Shown here: positions 13,859 through 23,056 of the stretch, in pieces
How positions within the stretch are numbered: position 1 is the stretch's first letter
Layout of the letters: each line of letters starts with the position of its first letter
Source: an uncultured Treponema sp.
GTDB taxonomy: Bacteria > Spirochaetota > Spirochaetia > Treponematales > Treponemataceae
Assembly (NCBI GenBank): GCA_946410085.1
Contig: CAMJZA010000011.1
Coordinates: 1-64,000 of the forward strand
Direction: 5' to 3'
DNA length: 64,000 nt
Position numbers and translations under genes: made by a program
Notes under the pieces: model-generated
Seen by the model: only the letters and a program-made list of their open reading frames with translations
What the model was told of the DNA's origin: nothing
Databases searched by the model: none

Positions 13859-15062
13859 CGAGGAGTTCCAGTCTCGCTTCAACGACTTCTATGCTTCAAG
13901 GCTGCCGTCTGACGTGAAGGTCAACTGGGTCGTTACGCCGAACCAGGGCAATGCCTATTCGAACAAGCTCGATGAAGCCCTGCTCGCTCAGGACAAGGCA
14001 AAGGCTGACGACAAGATTGACCTCTTCCTCGTCGAGTCTGACTATGCCTTGAAGTATGTCGACACCGACTATACGCTCGACGTCAAGAAGGACATCGGTC
14101 TGACCGACGCTGACCTCGCCCAGCAGTACAAGTATACGAAGGACGTCATGACGAGCAGCAAGGGCAAGCTCAAGGGTGTTTCATGGCAGGCATGTCCGGC
14201 CGGATTCATCTACCGCCGCTCCTTCGCAAAGCAGGTTCTCGGAACCGACGATCCGGCAGAAGTCCAGAAGCAGCTGAACAGCTGGGACAAGTTCGATGCT
14301 GTTGCCGCCAAGATGAAGGCTGCCGGCTACTTCATGCTCTCCGGCTTTGATGATGACTTCCGCGTCTTCTCCGACAACATCTCTGCTCCCCTCGTGAAGG
14401 GCAACAAGATCAACATCGATCCGCAGATCCGCCGCTGGATCAAGCAGACCAAGGAGTATACCGACAAGGGCTACAACAACAAGGCAAACCTCTGGTCAGC
14501 CGAGAGCGGACAGGGTGCAGGAAAGAACGGAAAGGTCTTCGGCTACTTCGGACCGGGCTGGTTCATCGACTTCTGTCTCGCCGGTTGGGCCGCTGACGAC
14601 GCTTCACAGCCCTACGTTGCTGGAAACGGAAGCTGCGGTGACTGGGCATTCTGCGAAGGACCCCAGGGATTCGCATGGGGCGGCACCTGGATCTGCGCTG
14701 CCAAGGGATCTGACAACATCGACCTGATCAAGGACATCATGTACGTGATGACTTGTGATCAGGCAACTGCAAAGAAGATTTCCGAGCAGACCGGTGACTT
14801 CACGAACAACGAAGCTGCCATGACGCAGGTTGCAAACGGCAGCTACAAGAGCACGTTCCTGGGCGGACAGAACCATCTGGCCCTCCTGCTCCAGAACGCA
14901 AAGAAGATCGACAAGAGCAAGGTTTCTGCCTACGATCAGGGAATCTGCGAGAAGCTGCAGGCTGCAATGGCCGACTACTACAACGGAAAGGTTTCCGAGG
15001 ATCAGGCCTGGAACAACTTCTACACCTCTGTTATTGAGCTGTATCCGAACCTGAAGCGCTAA
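13734..15062 (+). CDS. Sugar ABC-transporter solute-binding protein, paralogue 2
   Basis: The 442-residue family-1 solute-binding protein is nearly the same as the product of 7097-8425, with an identical signal peptide. No lipobox is clear, so it is likely free in the periplasm. Conserved blocks shared by all three paralogues include KVLNIYVWNEEFQSRF, VSWQACPAGFIYRRSFAK and GYFGPGWFIDFCLAGWA. It is transcribed from a strong promoter with a LacI-type operator and ends at a good terminator, so it forms a single-gene unit. The absence of permease and ATPase genes suggests it works with a distant transporter. DNA identity with paralogue 1 is patchy after the first 162 bp, a sign of recombination or gene conversion. 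Confidence 0.92.
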   Translation: MKKTLIVAAAVACAATTLAVALPWGKKKAAAQGKVLNIYVWNEEFQSRFNDFYASRLPSDVKVNWVVTPNQGNAYSNKLDEALLAQDKAKADDKIDLFLVESDYALKYVDTDYTLDVKKDIGLTDADLAQQYKYTKDVMTSSKGKLKGVSWQACPAGFIYRRSFAKQVLGTDDPAEVQKQLNSWDKFDAVAAKMKAAGYFMLSGFDDDFRVFSDNISAPLVKGNKINIDPQIRRWIKQTKEYTDKGYNNKANLWSAESGQGAGKNGKVFGYFGPGWFIDFCLAGWAADDASQPYVAGNGSCGDWAFCEGPQGFAWGGTWICAAKGSDNIDLIKDIMYVMTCDQATAKKISEQTGDFTNNEAAMTQVANGSYKSTFLGGQNHLALLLQNAKKIDKSKVSAYDQGICEKLQAAMADYYNGKVSEDQAWNNFYTSVIELYPNLKR

Positions 15063-15131
15063 GCGGGTGAGCAAGGGACACAAGTCCTCAGGACGATAGT
15101 TCATAGGACGATAGTCCTAGATGCACCGCAG

Positions 15132-15170
15132 AACCCGGCTGTACCGAAAGGTGCAGCCGGGTTTTTGTTT
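15132..15170 (+). terminator. Rho-independent terminator of sugar-binding protein gene 2
   Basis: A 14-bp stem (15132-15145 with 15150-15163) closes on a GAAA tetraloop and runs into GTTTTTGTTTTT. It separates gene 2 from the gene 3 promoter. Confidence 0.9.
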
Positions 15171-15210
15171 TTCTCCGGTTTTTCCTGTTTTTTTCTCCCG
15201 GCTTTTTTTC

Positions 15211-15265
15211 TTGACAATTCACTATATTCGGCTATAATAAAGATGCAGACTACAACGTTGTAGTC
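15211..15265 (+). promoter_or_regulatory. Promoter and LacI-type operator of sugar-binding protein gene 3
   Basis: TTGACA (15211-15216), 16 bases and TATAAT (15233-15238) are followed by the 18-bp perfect palindrome GACTACAACGTTGTAGTC (15248-15265). The 14-bp core is the same as before gene 2, so both genes are probably repressed by the neighbouring LacI-family protein. Confidence 0.78.
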
Positions 15266-15310
15266 TTTTCAAACATGTACCGTAATCATTTTCGTATTTG
15301 GAGGAATACT

Positions 15311-16714
15311 ATGAAAAAGATTTATAAGGCAGCGCTTATTCTCTCTGTCGCTGCGTTTGCTCTGGCAGGATGTGCCAAGAAGGAGGCCGCTGCCGGTTCC
15401 GCTTCATCATCATCCTCTTCTTCGTCGTCATCTTCATCATCCGGCTCTGCGAAGGCTGCAGCCGCTGCCGGAACGTCCGGCGGAAAGGTCCTGAACATCT
15501 ATGTCTGGAATGAGGAATTCCAGTCACGCTTCAACGACTTCTATGCCAAGAAGCTCCCGTCTGACGTGACGGTCAACTGGGTCATCACCCCCAATCAGGG
15601 CAATGCATACCAGAACAAGCTCGATGAGACCCTGCTCGCGCAGGATAAGGCCGCTGCAAACGACAAGATTGACATCTTCCTCGTCGAGGCTGACTATGCC
15701 TTGAAGTATGTCGACACCGACTATACGCTTGACGTCAAGAAAGAAATCGGTCTTTCCGATTCCGACCTGTCCCAGCAGTACAAGTACACCAAAGACATCA
15801 TGACCGACAGCAAGGGAACCCTCAAGGGCGTTTCATGGCAGGCCTGTCCGGCCGGTTTCATCTACCGCCGCTCCTTTGCAAAGAAGGTCCTCGGTACCGA
15901 CGATCCGGCAGAAGTCCAGAAGCAGCTTGACAGCTGGGACAAGTTCGACGCCGTTGCCGCCAAGATGAAGGCTGCCGGTTACTTCATGCTTTCCGGCTTT
16001 GACGATGCCTTCCGCGTCTTTACCGACAACGTGACCTCTCCCTGGGTTGTTGACGGAAAAATCAACATTGATCCCCAGGTACGCCGCTGGATTCAGCAGA
16101 CCAAGGAGTACACGGACAAGGGCTACAACAACAAGGCAAACCTCTGGTCTCCCGAGAGCGGACAGGGCGCCGGCAAGAACGGCCGTGTCTTCGGCTACTT
16201 CGGACCGGGCTGGTTCATCGACTTCTGTCTCGCAGGCTGGGCCGCTGACGACGCAACGCAGCCTTTTATTGCCGGAAACGGCAGCTGCGGTGACTGGGCA
16301 TTCTGCGAGGGACCCCAGGGCTTCTCATGGGGCGGCACGTGGATCTGCGCTGCCCGCGGAACCGACAACCTTGACCTGGTCAAGGACATCATGTACACGA
16401 TGACCTGCGACAAGGAGACTGCAAAGAAGATTTCCGAGCAGACCGGTGACTTCACGAACAACGAGGCCGCTATGACCGAAGTTGCAAACGGCAGCTACAA
16501 GAGCACGTTCCTGGGCGGTCAGAACCACCTGGCCCTCCTGCTCCAGAACGCAAAGAAGATCGACAAGAGCAACATCTCTGCCTACGATCAGGGCATGAGC
16601 GAAAAGCTCCAGGCTGCCATGGCCGACTATTACAACGGAATTATTTCCGAGGAACAGGCTTGGACGAACTTCTATACCGCAATCTCTGAGCTGTATCCGA
16701 ACCTCAAGAAGTAA
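15311..16714 (+). CDS. Sugar-binding lipoprotein, paralogue 3, with poly-Ser linker
   Basis: The 467-residue protein carries a lipoprotein signal (LALAGC, Cys21), unlike paralogues 1 and 2. A linker with a run of about 13 serines (TCN codons, near 15400-15441) separates the lipid anchor from the same family-1 sugar-binding domain. The start at 15311 follows GGAGGAATACT; the upstream in-frame ATG at 15275 has no ribosome site. Having one anchored and two unanchored versions of the same binding protein suggests division of labour, either tethered capture against diffusible buffering or different ligands. It has its own promoter, operator and terminator, and no adjacent transporter genes. Confidence 0.92.
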   Translation: MKKIYKAALILSVAAFALAGCAKKEAAAGSASSSSSSSSSSSSSGSAKAAAAAGTSGGKVLNIYVWNEEFQSRFNDFYAKKLPSDVTVNWVITPNQGNAYQNKLDETLLAQDKAAANDKIDIFLVEADYALKYVDTDYTLDVKKEIGLSDSDLSQQYKYTKDIMTDSKGTLKGVSWQACPAGFIYRRSFAKKVLGTDDPAEVQKQLDSWDKFDAVAAKMKAAGYFMLSGFDDAFRVFTDNVTSPWVVDGKINIDPQVRRWIQQTKEYTDKGYNNKANLWSPESGQGAGKNGRVFGYFGPGWFIDFCLAGWAADDATQPFIAGNGSCGDWAFCEGPQGFSWGGTWICAARGTDNLDLVKDIMYTMTCDKETAKKISEQTGDFTNNEAAMTEVANGSYKSTFLGGQNHLALLLQNAKKIDKSNISAYDQGMSEKLQAAMADYYNGIISEEQAWTNFYTAISELYPNLKK

Positions 16715-16846
16715 TCCGGTCCGGAACTAGGCGTCCCCGGCAGCCTGTTGCTGCGGACGCCCTGAAACCGGTCAAGATGCAATCTTCTTGAGCTGAAGCA
16801 GATAAGGACATAAACCTCCTAATAAAATTAAAAAGCAATGCTTTTT

Positions 16847-16879
16847 ACCTGCCATAATCCGCTATGGCAGGTTTTTTTT
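16847..16879 (+). terminator. Rho-independent terminator after sugar-binding gene 3
   Basis: ACCTGCCATA (16847-16856) pairs with TATGGCAGGT (16863-16872) and is followed by T8. A second hairpin lies closer to the stop codon (GGCGTCC 16730-16736 with GGACGCC 16755-16761, plus inner GCAGC/GCTGC) without a T run; it may protect the mRNA end. Confidence 0.9.
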
Positions 16880-16931
16880 GCCCGAATTCCCCTTTCCTGC
16901 CGGAAATTTCCCCTCATTGTCCCCGGTTAAA

Positions 16932-16960
16932 TTGACAGACGCGTGATATTTGTCTACAAT
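16932..16960 (+). promoter_or_regulatory. Promoter of the peptide-binding lipoprotein gene
   Basis: TTGACA (16932-16937), 17 bases and TACAAT (16955-16960) lie 53 bases before the ATG at 17014, which has a GCAGGAG ribosome site. Confidence 0.75.
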
Positions 16961-17013
16961 AGTTTCTATTCTATTACCAAATATTACATATCATCATACT
17001 GGCAGGAGTTTGT

Positions 17014-18555
17014 ATGGATATAAGGAAGTTGTCTGGCAGATGCCTTGCGCTGGTGCTTTGTTTTGCTTCGCTGTCTCTGCTTTCATGCGGCGGCAAGTCT
17101 GCGTCAACTGAAAAACCGGGCGTTCCGGGTGAAAACCTTCCGCGGCAGAAGGAAGGCGGCAAGATGGTCTACGGCTTTGCGACGGAGCTGAACAACTTTG
17201 ACCCCTTCTCGTCCATGACTGCGGAAGCCCGTGCCGTCAACTTTAACATCTTTGACGGCCTCGTGAATGTCGCGACCGACGGCAGCTTCCTTCCGGCGCT
17301 TGCGGAAAGCTATGCCGTTTCTCAGGACGCCATAACCTGGACCTTTACCCTCCGCAAGGGGGTGAAATTCCACGACGGCAAGACACTCACGAAGGATGAC
17401 GTACTCTATTCCATTCAGAAGGCCATAGACGGCGGCATGACCGGCTATACGAAGATAGCATCGTACTCGTTCGATGCGTCCGGCGAAACGCTGACCATCC
17501 AGCTGGAGAACCCTGATGCCGGTTTCGTTGCCTACCTGACGACTCCGATTGTCCAGAAGGATGCGAAGGATCTTGCCAAGCATCCGGTCGGAACCGGCCC
17601 GTTCATTTTCAAGGAATTTATCGAGCAGGATCATATAACGCTTGCAAAGAACAACAACTATTGGGGACGGAAGGCGCACCTTGATACGGTCATCATCAGG
17701 TTCATTTCAAGTCAGGCTGACTTTATCCTCAATTTCCAGGCCGGCAGCATTGACGGATTTTCCGCCAGTGCGGACACGGTGGAACAGCTGAACCGGGATG
17801 AGATAAACCTGTATCCGCGCAATTCCAATGCGGTACAGCTGTTTGCCCTGAACAATGCCTTCGGCCCCTTTACGGACAAGAAGGTCCGCCAGGCCTTCTG
17901 CTACCTGATTGATGCCGAAACGATTATCCGCACGGTCAACTTCGGCTACGGTGTCAAGGCGTCCAGCCCGGTGATACCGGCCCTTTCAAAATACTATGCG
18001 TCTGATGTCGATTTTACCTATACCAAGGATCCGGAGAAGGCGAAGAAACTGCTTGCCGAATCTTCCTATCCGAACGGGTTCGAGTTCACGATAACGGTTC
18101 CTTCCAATTATAATGTGCATGTCAGGACTGCAGAAGTCATTGTCGGCGAACTTGCCAAGCTGGGAATCAAGGCGCAGATAAAGCAGGTTGACTGGGCGAC
18201 CTGGCTGCAGCGGGTCTACAGCGAGAAGGACTACGAAGCGACGATTATCTCCTTTGACGGCCATTTTGCCTATCCGACCGCTTTCCTTTCCCGCTACTGC
18301 TCGGATGCGAAGAACAATCTGGTTCACTTTCAGAATGAGAAGTATGACAAGGTGTACAACAAGGCGCTCGTGACTGCAAGGGAAGAAGAGCGGATTGCCT
18401 ATTTCAAGCAGTGCCAGCAGATTCTGAGCGATGAGGCGGCGAGTGTCTTCCTGGAGGACATCTCCATGCTTTCCGTCTACAACAAGCGCTTCCAGGGCTT
18501 CAGGGATTATCCCCTGTACACGATCGACTTTTCCGCAATGTACGAGGTGGAGTAA
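17014..18555 (+). CDS. Oligopeptide/dipeptide-binding lipoprotein (SBP family 5)
   Basis: The 513-residue protein begins with a lipoprotein signal ending LSLLSC (Cys25). The mature part follows the OppA/DppA pattern: LNNFDPFSSMTAEA, a conserved binding-lobe block FTLRKGVKFHDGKTLTKDDVLYSI, HPVGTGPFIFKE and DKKVRQAFCYLIDAETI. Such proteins deliver peptides, nickel or other small ligands to an ABC permease. None of the dppBCDF genes is adjacent, so this is an orphan receptor. It has its own promoter (16932-16960). The ligand is not predictable from the sequence. Confidence 0.92.
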   Translation: MDIRKLSGRCLALVLCFASLSLLSCGGKSASTEKPGVPGENLPRQKEGGKMVYGFATELNNFDPFSSMTAEARAVNFNIFDGLVNVATDGSFLPALAESYAVSQDAITWTFTLRKGVKFHDGKTLTKDDVLYSIQKAIDGGMTGYTKIASYSFDASGETLTIQLENPDAGFVAYLTTPIVQKDAKDLAKHPVGTGPFIFKEFIEQDHITLAKNNNYWGRKAHLDTVIIRFISSQADFILNFQAGSIDGFSASADTVEQLNRDEINLYPRNSNAVQLFALNNAFGPFTDKKVRQAFCYLIDAETIIRTVNFGYGVKASSPVIPALSKYYASDVDFTYTKDPEKAKKLLAESSYPNGFEFTITVPSNYNVHVRTAEVIVGELAKLGIKAQIKQVDWATWLQRVYSEKDYEATIISFDGHFAYPTAFLSRYCSDAKNNLVHFQNEKYDKVYNKALVTAREEERIAYFKQCQQILSDEAASVFLEDISMLSVYNKRFQGFRDYPLYTIDFSAMYEVE

Positions 18556-18635
18556 GTGCCGGACTGTTTTGGGGACGGACGGTTTTGAGCGAGTTTTTGA
18601 GCGACTTTTTCGGGCGAACGGAGGAACGATAGACT

Positions 18636-19916
18636 ATGGAACTTGAGACAAAATGCATACAGGCAGGCTATTCCCCCAGGAACGGGGAACCCCGCATGAT
18701 TCCGATCATACAGAGTACGACCTTTAAGTACGATACGAGCGAGGACATGGGAAAGCTGTTTGACCTTGAGGCAAGCGGCTATTTCTATACCCGCCTTCAG
18801 AATCCGACGAACGACATGGTCGCCGCAAAGATTGCGGCCCTTGAAGGCGGAACGGCTGCCATGCTTACCTCGTCAGGGCAGGCGGCGAACTTTTTTGCCG
18901 TCTTCAACATTGCGACGGCGGGCGACCATGTGATTGCTTCTTCGTCCATATACGGCGGAACATTCAACCTCTTTAACGTGACGATGCGCAAGATGGGCAT
19001 TGATTTCACGTTTGTCAGCCCCGACTGCACGGATGCAGAGCTGGATGCGGCCTTTAAGCCCAACACGAAGGCGGTTTTCGGCGAGACGATTGCAAACCCT
19101 GCCCTGACGGTCTTTGACATTGAGCGCTTTGCTGCCCGGGCGCATGCACACGGGGTTCCGCTCATCGTGGACAACACCTTTGCAACCCCGGTGAACTGCC
19201 GGCCCGTTGAGTGGGGGGCAGACATCGTAACCCATTCGACGACCAAGTACATGGACGGACACGATTCCTGCGTGGGAGGCGTCATTGTTGACGGCGGCAA
19301 GTTTGACTGGATGGCGCACAAAGACCGCTTCCCCGGCCTCTGCACGCCCGACGAGTCCTATCACGGCATTACCTATGCCGAAAAGTTCGGGAAGGAGGGG
19401 GCCTTCATCACCAAGGCGACTGCCCAGCTGATGCGGGATTTCGGTTCCATTCAGGCTCCCTTCAATGCCTTTATCCTCAATCTGGGCCTTGAATCCCTGC
19501 CGGTCCGCATGGCCCGCCACTGCGAGAATGCGCTTGCGGTCGCCCGTTTCCTTTCAAAGCATCCGGGTGTTGCCTGGGTGAACTATCCAGAGCTGGAAGG
19601 AAACAAATATTACGAACTTGCGAAGAAATACCTGCCTTCCGGCAGCTGCGGCGTCGTTTCCTTCGGCGTCAGGGGCGGGCGTGCCGCTGCCGAGCGCTTC
19701 ATGAAGCAGCTCAAGCTCGCAATGATTGCAACGCATGTCGCCGATGCGCATACCTGCGTCCTGCATCCGGCTTCTTCAACCCACCGGCAGCTGACCGATG
19801 CGGAACTGGAAGCCGGCGGCGTTTCGCCTGACCTCATCCGCCTGTCGGTCGGACTTGAGAACGTCAGGGACATACTGGATGATCTGGATCAGGCTCTCAA
19901 GGCTGCTGCGGTATGA
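18636..19916 (+). CDS. metY: O-acetylhomoserine sulfhydrylase (Cys/Met metabolism PLP enzyme)
   Basis: The 426-residue gamma-family PLP enzyme has its PLP lysine at Lys204 in THSTTKYMDGH, with the phosphate-binding block SSGQAANFF and the YTRLQNPTND motif. The length and the insert LCTPDESYHGITY are typical of O-acetylhomoserine (thiol)-lyase, which makes homocysteine from O-acetylhomoserine and sulfide; cystathionine synthases are shorter, at about 380-400 residues. The ribosome site is GGAGGA. The last four bases, ATGA, overlap the start of the next gene, so translation is coupled. No SAM riboswitch is visible in the 80-base upstream spacer. Confidence 0.88.
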   Translation: MELETKCIQAGYSPRNGEPRMIPIIQSTTFKYDTSEDMGKLFDLEASGYFYTRLQNPTNDMVAAKIAALEGGTAAMLTSSGQAANFFAVFNIATAGDHVIASSSIYGGTFNLFNVTMRKMGIDFTFVSPDCTDAELDAAFKPNTKAVFGETIANPALTVFDIERFAARAHAHGVPLIVDNTFATPVNCRPVEWGADIVTHSTTKYMDGHDSCVGGVIVDGGKFDWMAHKDRFPGLCTPDESYHGITYAEKFGKEGAFITKATAQLMRDFGSIQAPFNAFILNLGLESLPVRMARHCENALAVARFLSKHPGVAWVNYPELEGNKYYELAKKYLPSGSCGVVSFGVRGGRAAAERFMKQLKLAMIATHVADAHTCVLHPASSTHRQLTDAELEAGGVSPDLIRLSVGLENVRDILDDLDQALKAAAV

Positions 19917-21004
19917 AGAAGAATCCTGCCTTTGCGAAGGACAACGTAAAGACTAAGATTGCGGTCCTGGTCGGGCTTTTCTGCTTCCTGTACCTTATCT
20001 TTTCGTTCAGGCCCCTGGGAACTGAACTGCACCTGACGCCCGACTGGACGCTCGCAATTGACCGGGAAGAACTGGGAGCCGAAAGCGAAGCCGCACAGGA
20101 TCTGGTTCCCTTCAAGCTGGGGCAGGCAATCGGCTATTTCTCTGCTGACGGGCGGATTGCTGCCTGCATACCGTTCAGCTTTAATGCGGCAATTTCCTCC
20201 CGCTATTACGCCGTATACAGTGCAAACAACAGCGGAACCGAGGTAAAGAACCCTGACGGTACGACGGCGCTGACGCTTGACGCACCGGGCTTTCCTTACT
20301 TTTCGGACGACCGGATTTTCCTTTTCATGCCGAACGGCAACTCCATCGCCCGCTATGACAGCGCGGGAGAAAAGCTGTGGGAGTACGAGAATTATGCACC
20401 GGTAAGTGCCTTCTCTTCTTCCGAAGGCGGCTGCGTCATCGGCTTTGCGGACGGGCAGATTGTGTCCGTGAAGAATGACGGAACGATTGACCAGCGTTAC
20501 TATCCGGGCGGCAGCGAGTTTTCTGCAATCTACGGTGCCGCCGTCAGTACGGACGGCAGCCTCATTGCCTGTGTCAGCGGCCTGAAGCAGCAGCGCTTCA
20601 TCGTTTCGCGGCGGAATCAGGGGGAACATCCCAAGGTTATCTTTCATGAATACCTTCCAGCCGAATCAAACCAGCTCCGCCTCGTAAAGTTCAATGCGGA
20701 CGCCAGCATGGTCTTTTACAACTATAACGGCGGGCTTGGCGTTGCCGACCTGCAGGGGACGAAGAGTGCGCATATTCCGCTTTCCGGAACGGTCGTTCAG
20801 ATCGAGGAAGCAGAGGAATACGGTCTCGTGTTCATCCTGAGCCGTGACGGGGACGGGTACAGCGTTACCGTCCTGGAACCCTTTGATCAGGTGCTTTCGT
20901 CAACGTCATTCAAGGCAGAACATGCATTCCTGCTCGTGCAGGACAACTACGTCTTTATCGGCCGGGACAGCAAGATTTCCCGCCTTTCAATTTCCAAGCG
21001 CTGA
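19913..21004 (+). CDS. Membrane-anchored beta-propeller-like protein, function unknown
   Basis: The 363-residue protein has an N-terminal membrane anchor (KIAVLVGLFCFLYLIFSF) and an outside domain made of repeated beta-rich segments with a WD/NHL/PQQ-propeller flavour (RIAACIPFSFNA, NSIARYDSAGEKLWEYEN, GGCVIGFADGQIVSVKNDG, DASMVFYNYNGGLGVADLQ). No catalytic signature is seen. It overlaps metY by four bases and is followed closely by the degenerate M23 gene, which suggests a common transcript. A structural or sensory role in the cell envelope is a reasonable guess only. Confidence 0.75.
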   Translation: MKKNPAFAKDNVKTKIAVLVGLFCFLYLIFSFRPLGTELHLTPDWTLAIDREELGAESEAAQDLVPFKLGQAIGYFSADGRIAACIPFSFNAAISSRYYAVYSANNSGTEVKNPDGTTALTLDAPGFPYFSDDRIFLFMPNGNSIARYDSAGEKLWEYENYAPVSAFSSSEGGCVIGFADGQIVSVKNDGTIDQRYYPGGSEFSAIYGAAVSTDGSLIACVSGLKQQRFIVSRRNQGEHPKVIFHEYLPAESNQLRLVKFNADASMVFYNYNGGLGVADLQGTKSAHIPLSGTVVQIEEAEEYGLVFILSRDGDGYSVTVLEPFDQVLSSTSFKAEHAFLLVQDNYVFIGRDSKISRLSISKR

Positions 21005-21031
21005 TGAGGCGGTCAGGACCGGGGGGCTTTT

Positions 21032-21967
21032 ATGGCTTTTATGATGGGTAGGGATAAAAATCGTCACATGCGTCGCATTCGGACTGTGCGTTCTGTGCGT
21101 ACCCTGCGTTTTTGGGCTGCGGCACTGCTTGTTGCCGCATGCAGTTCCGCTTTGTCGGGGGCCTTTGACTGGCCGCAGGACGAGACGAATGCGGACTCCT
21201 TTGCTTCCTATTTTGCCCAGCTGCGGGGCGGGAAAATTGCCTCTTCCATCGTCTTCCGGGAAAGCTCTTCCGATGTGCGTGCCGCGGACAACGGGGAAAT
21301 TACCCTGATCATCGGCGGTCATGCGGGGGATTACGGCTGGTTTGACTCTCCCTTGGGCAATGCCGTCGTCATCGCCCACGATGACAAGATTTCGACCGTC
21401 TACGGGAACCTCGACGAGGACAGCCTGCCGACCTACCTGTACGGAAGCGTCTTGAGCGGGACGAAAATCGGCGAAAGCGGTAATTCTGCCTGGCACGAGG
21501 GGGAAGGGGGCCTGGAATTCCAGGTGCTTGACCTTGAAAACAAGAGCTGCATCAATCCCCGCCTGCTCATGCCCCGGGTCGGAGAGGAGCTTGAGCTTCT
21601 GATCGGGAACCTGAGCCTGGATGACCGGGATGGCAAGACCCACTACCTGCTCAACGAGCGGAACCTGCCTGCGGGGAGCTACCGCCTGTATCAGGACCGG
21701 CAGGATGTCGCCGTTCCCTACAAGACGCAGGTTGCCCTGAACGGCCTCACGGTCGAAAGCATCAGCTATGACAACCTGCTGGAAAGCCGGGGGGCGCTGT
21801 GCGTACAGGGGAATGAGAAGTATTCGGTTAAGGACATATATCCCGACGCGAAGCGCCGCCTGCTTTCCGTCATCCATCTTGCGCACGGACATTCAACCCT
21901 GTCCGTTACGGTCAGCGATATTCTGGGCGAAAGCCACCAGATCAAGTATAACATAGACATTGAGTAG
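21032..21967 (+). CDS. Exported protein with degenerate M23 (LytM-like) domain
   Basis: The 311-residue protein has a basic n-region and the hydrophobic signal RFWAAALLVAAC; it could be a lipoprotein (VAAC) or be cleaved near ALSGA. The region LGNAVVIAHDDKISTVYGNL matches the LytM core pattern, but the zinc ligands are lost: GNL replaces AHL, and EFQVLD stands where the family has HFE-type residues. A catalytically dead M23 domain usually activates or scaffolds other envelope proteins. The start at 21032 follows a GGGGGG ribosome site. It sits between the propeller-like protein and a dehydrogenase, all on the same strand. Confidence 0.72.
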   Translation: MAFMMGRDKNRHMRRIRTVRSVRTLRFWAAALLVAACSSALSGAFDWPQDETNADSFASYFAQLRGGKIASSIVFRESSSDVRAADNGEITLIIGGHAGDYGWFDSPLGNAVVIAHDDKISTVYGNLDEDSLPTYLYGSVLSGTKIGESGNSAWHEGEGGLEFQVLDLENKSCINPRLLMPRVGEELELLIGNLSLDDRDGKTHYLLNERNLPAGSYRLYQDRQDVAVPYKTQVALNGLTVESISYDNLLESRGALCVQGNEKYSVKDIYPDAKRRLLSVIHLAHGHSTLSVTVSDILGESHQIKYNIDIE

Positions 21968-22003
21968 ACATTGAATAGAAAGACCCTTCGGAGGAGGTAT
22001 GCG

Positions 22004-22948
22004 ATGAAGATTACGATACTGGACGGAAATGCCGTAAATCCGGGAGACTTGTCCTGGGCAGAACTTGAAAAACTGGGCAGCCTGACCGTGTATCCGCGGA
22101 CTGCTGCCGCAGACGTCATTGCCCGCATCGGCGACAGCGATGCCGTCCTCCTGAACAAGGTGAACATCACCGAAGCAATCCTTGCCGCCTGCCCTTCGCT
22201 CAAGTACATCGGCGTACAGGCGACTGGCTACAACGTGATTGATCTGGAAGCATGCCGCCGGCATGGGGTTACCGTGACGAATGTCCCTTCTTACAGTACG
22301 GCAGGGGTTGCCCAGCTGGTTTTTTCGTTCATCAGCGAGTGGGCCTGCCACGTGCAGCTGCATTCCGACTCCGTCATGGCGGGCGGCTGGGTGCGGTCGC
22401 CGGACTTCGTGTACTGGGAGAAGCCCCTCTTTGAGATTGAAGGCAAGACCCTGGGCATATTCGGCTACGGAAATATCGGCAGCCGGGTCGCCCGCATTGC
22501 CGAAGCCTACGGAATGCGGGTCATCGTCTGTACCCGCACGCCCAAGGCCGGAATCGCACATCCCGTCGATTTTGACACCCTGCTGAAGGAGTCCGACTTC
22601 ATCTCCCTCCATGCCCCGCTGACGGACAAGACCAAGGAGATAATCAACAGGGACAGCCTTGCACGGATGAAAAAGGGCGCCTACCTCATAAACACTGCGC
22701 GGGGCGGCCTGGTAAACGAGGCTGATGTCCGTGCCGCACTTGAGGCGGGCAGTCTTGCCGGCTATGCTGCCGACGTGGTCCTGCAGGAGCCGATGTCCCC
22801 GGACTGCCCCCTGCTCAAGGCCCCGAACTGCCTCCTGACCCCCCACATCGCCTGGGCTTCCGTGGAAACCCGGCGGCGGCTCATGGGTGTCGTCATCGGC
22901 AACCTGCAGGCATGGATGGCCGGTACGCCGGTCAACGTCGTCAGCTGA
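22004..22948 (+). CDS. D-2-hydroxyacid dehydrogenase (NAD-dependent)
   Basis: The 314-residue two-domain enzyme has the Rossmann motif GIFGYGNIG near 150 and the catalytic set Arg in NTARGG, Glu in QEPMS and His in TPHIAW. The substrate-side segment LNKVNIT and the overall length fit glycerate/hydroxypyruvate dehydrogenases better than SerA or lactate dehydrogenase. The substrate is inferred only by family resemblance. The start has a strong GGAGGAGG site. The next gene, glgX, has its own promoter, so this is probably the end of the preceding unit. Confidence 0.88.
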   Translation: MKITILDGNAVNPGDLSWAELEKLGSLTVYPRTAAADVIARIGDSDAVLLNKVNITEAILAACPSLKYIGVQATGYNVIDLEACRRHGVTVTNVPSYSTAGVAQLVFSFISEWACHVQLHSDSVMAGGWVRSPDFVYWEKPLFEIEGKTLGIFGYGNIGSRVARIAEAYGMRVIVCTRTPKAGIAHPVDFDTLLKESDFISLHAPLTDKTKEIINRDSLARMKKGAYLINTARGGLVNEADVRAALEAGSLAGYAADVVLQEPMSPDCPLLKAPNCLLTPHIAWASVETRRRLMGVVIGNLQAWMAGTPVNVVS

Positions 22949-23056
22949 GGGGGCGGAACACGAAACGCTGCCGTTCCGGCTGACGCCTTTCACGGGCGTT
23001 TTCACATCGTTTTCCGCCTGTTTTGGCAGAAAACGGCCGAAAAGCGTTTTTTTCAG

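Noticed and set aside
18556-18635. SAM riboswitch before metY
   Set aside because: The 80-base spacer is too short and lacks the aptamer motifs; it only has a small TTTGAGCGA repeat.
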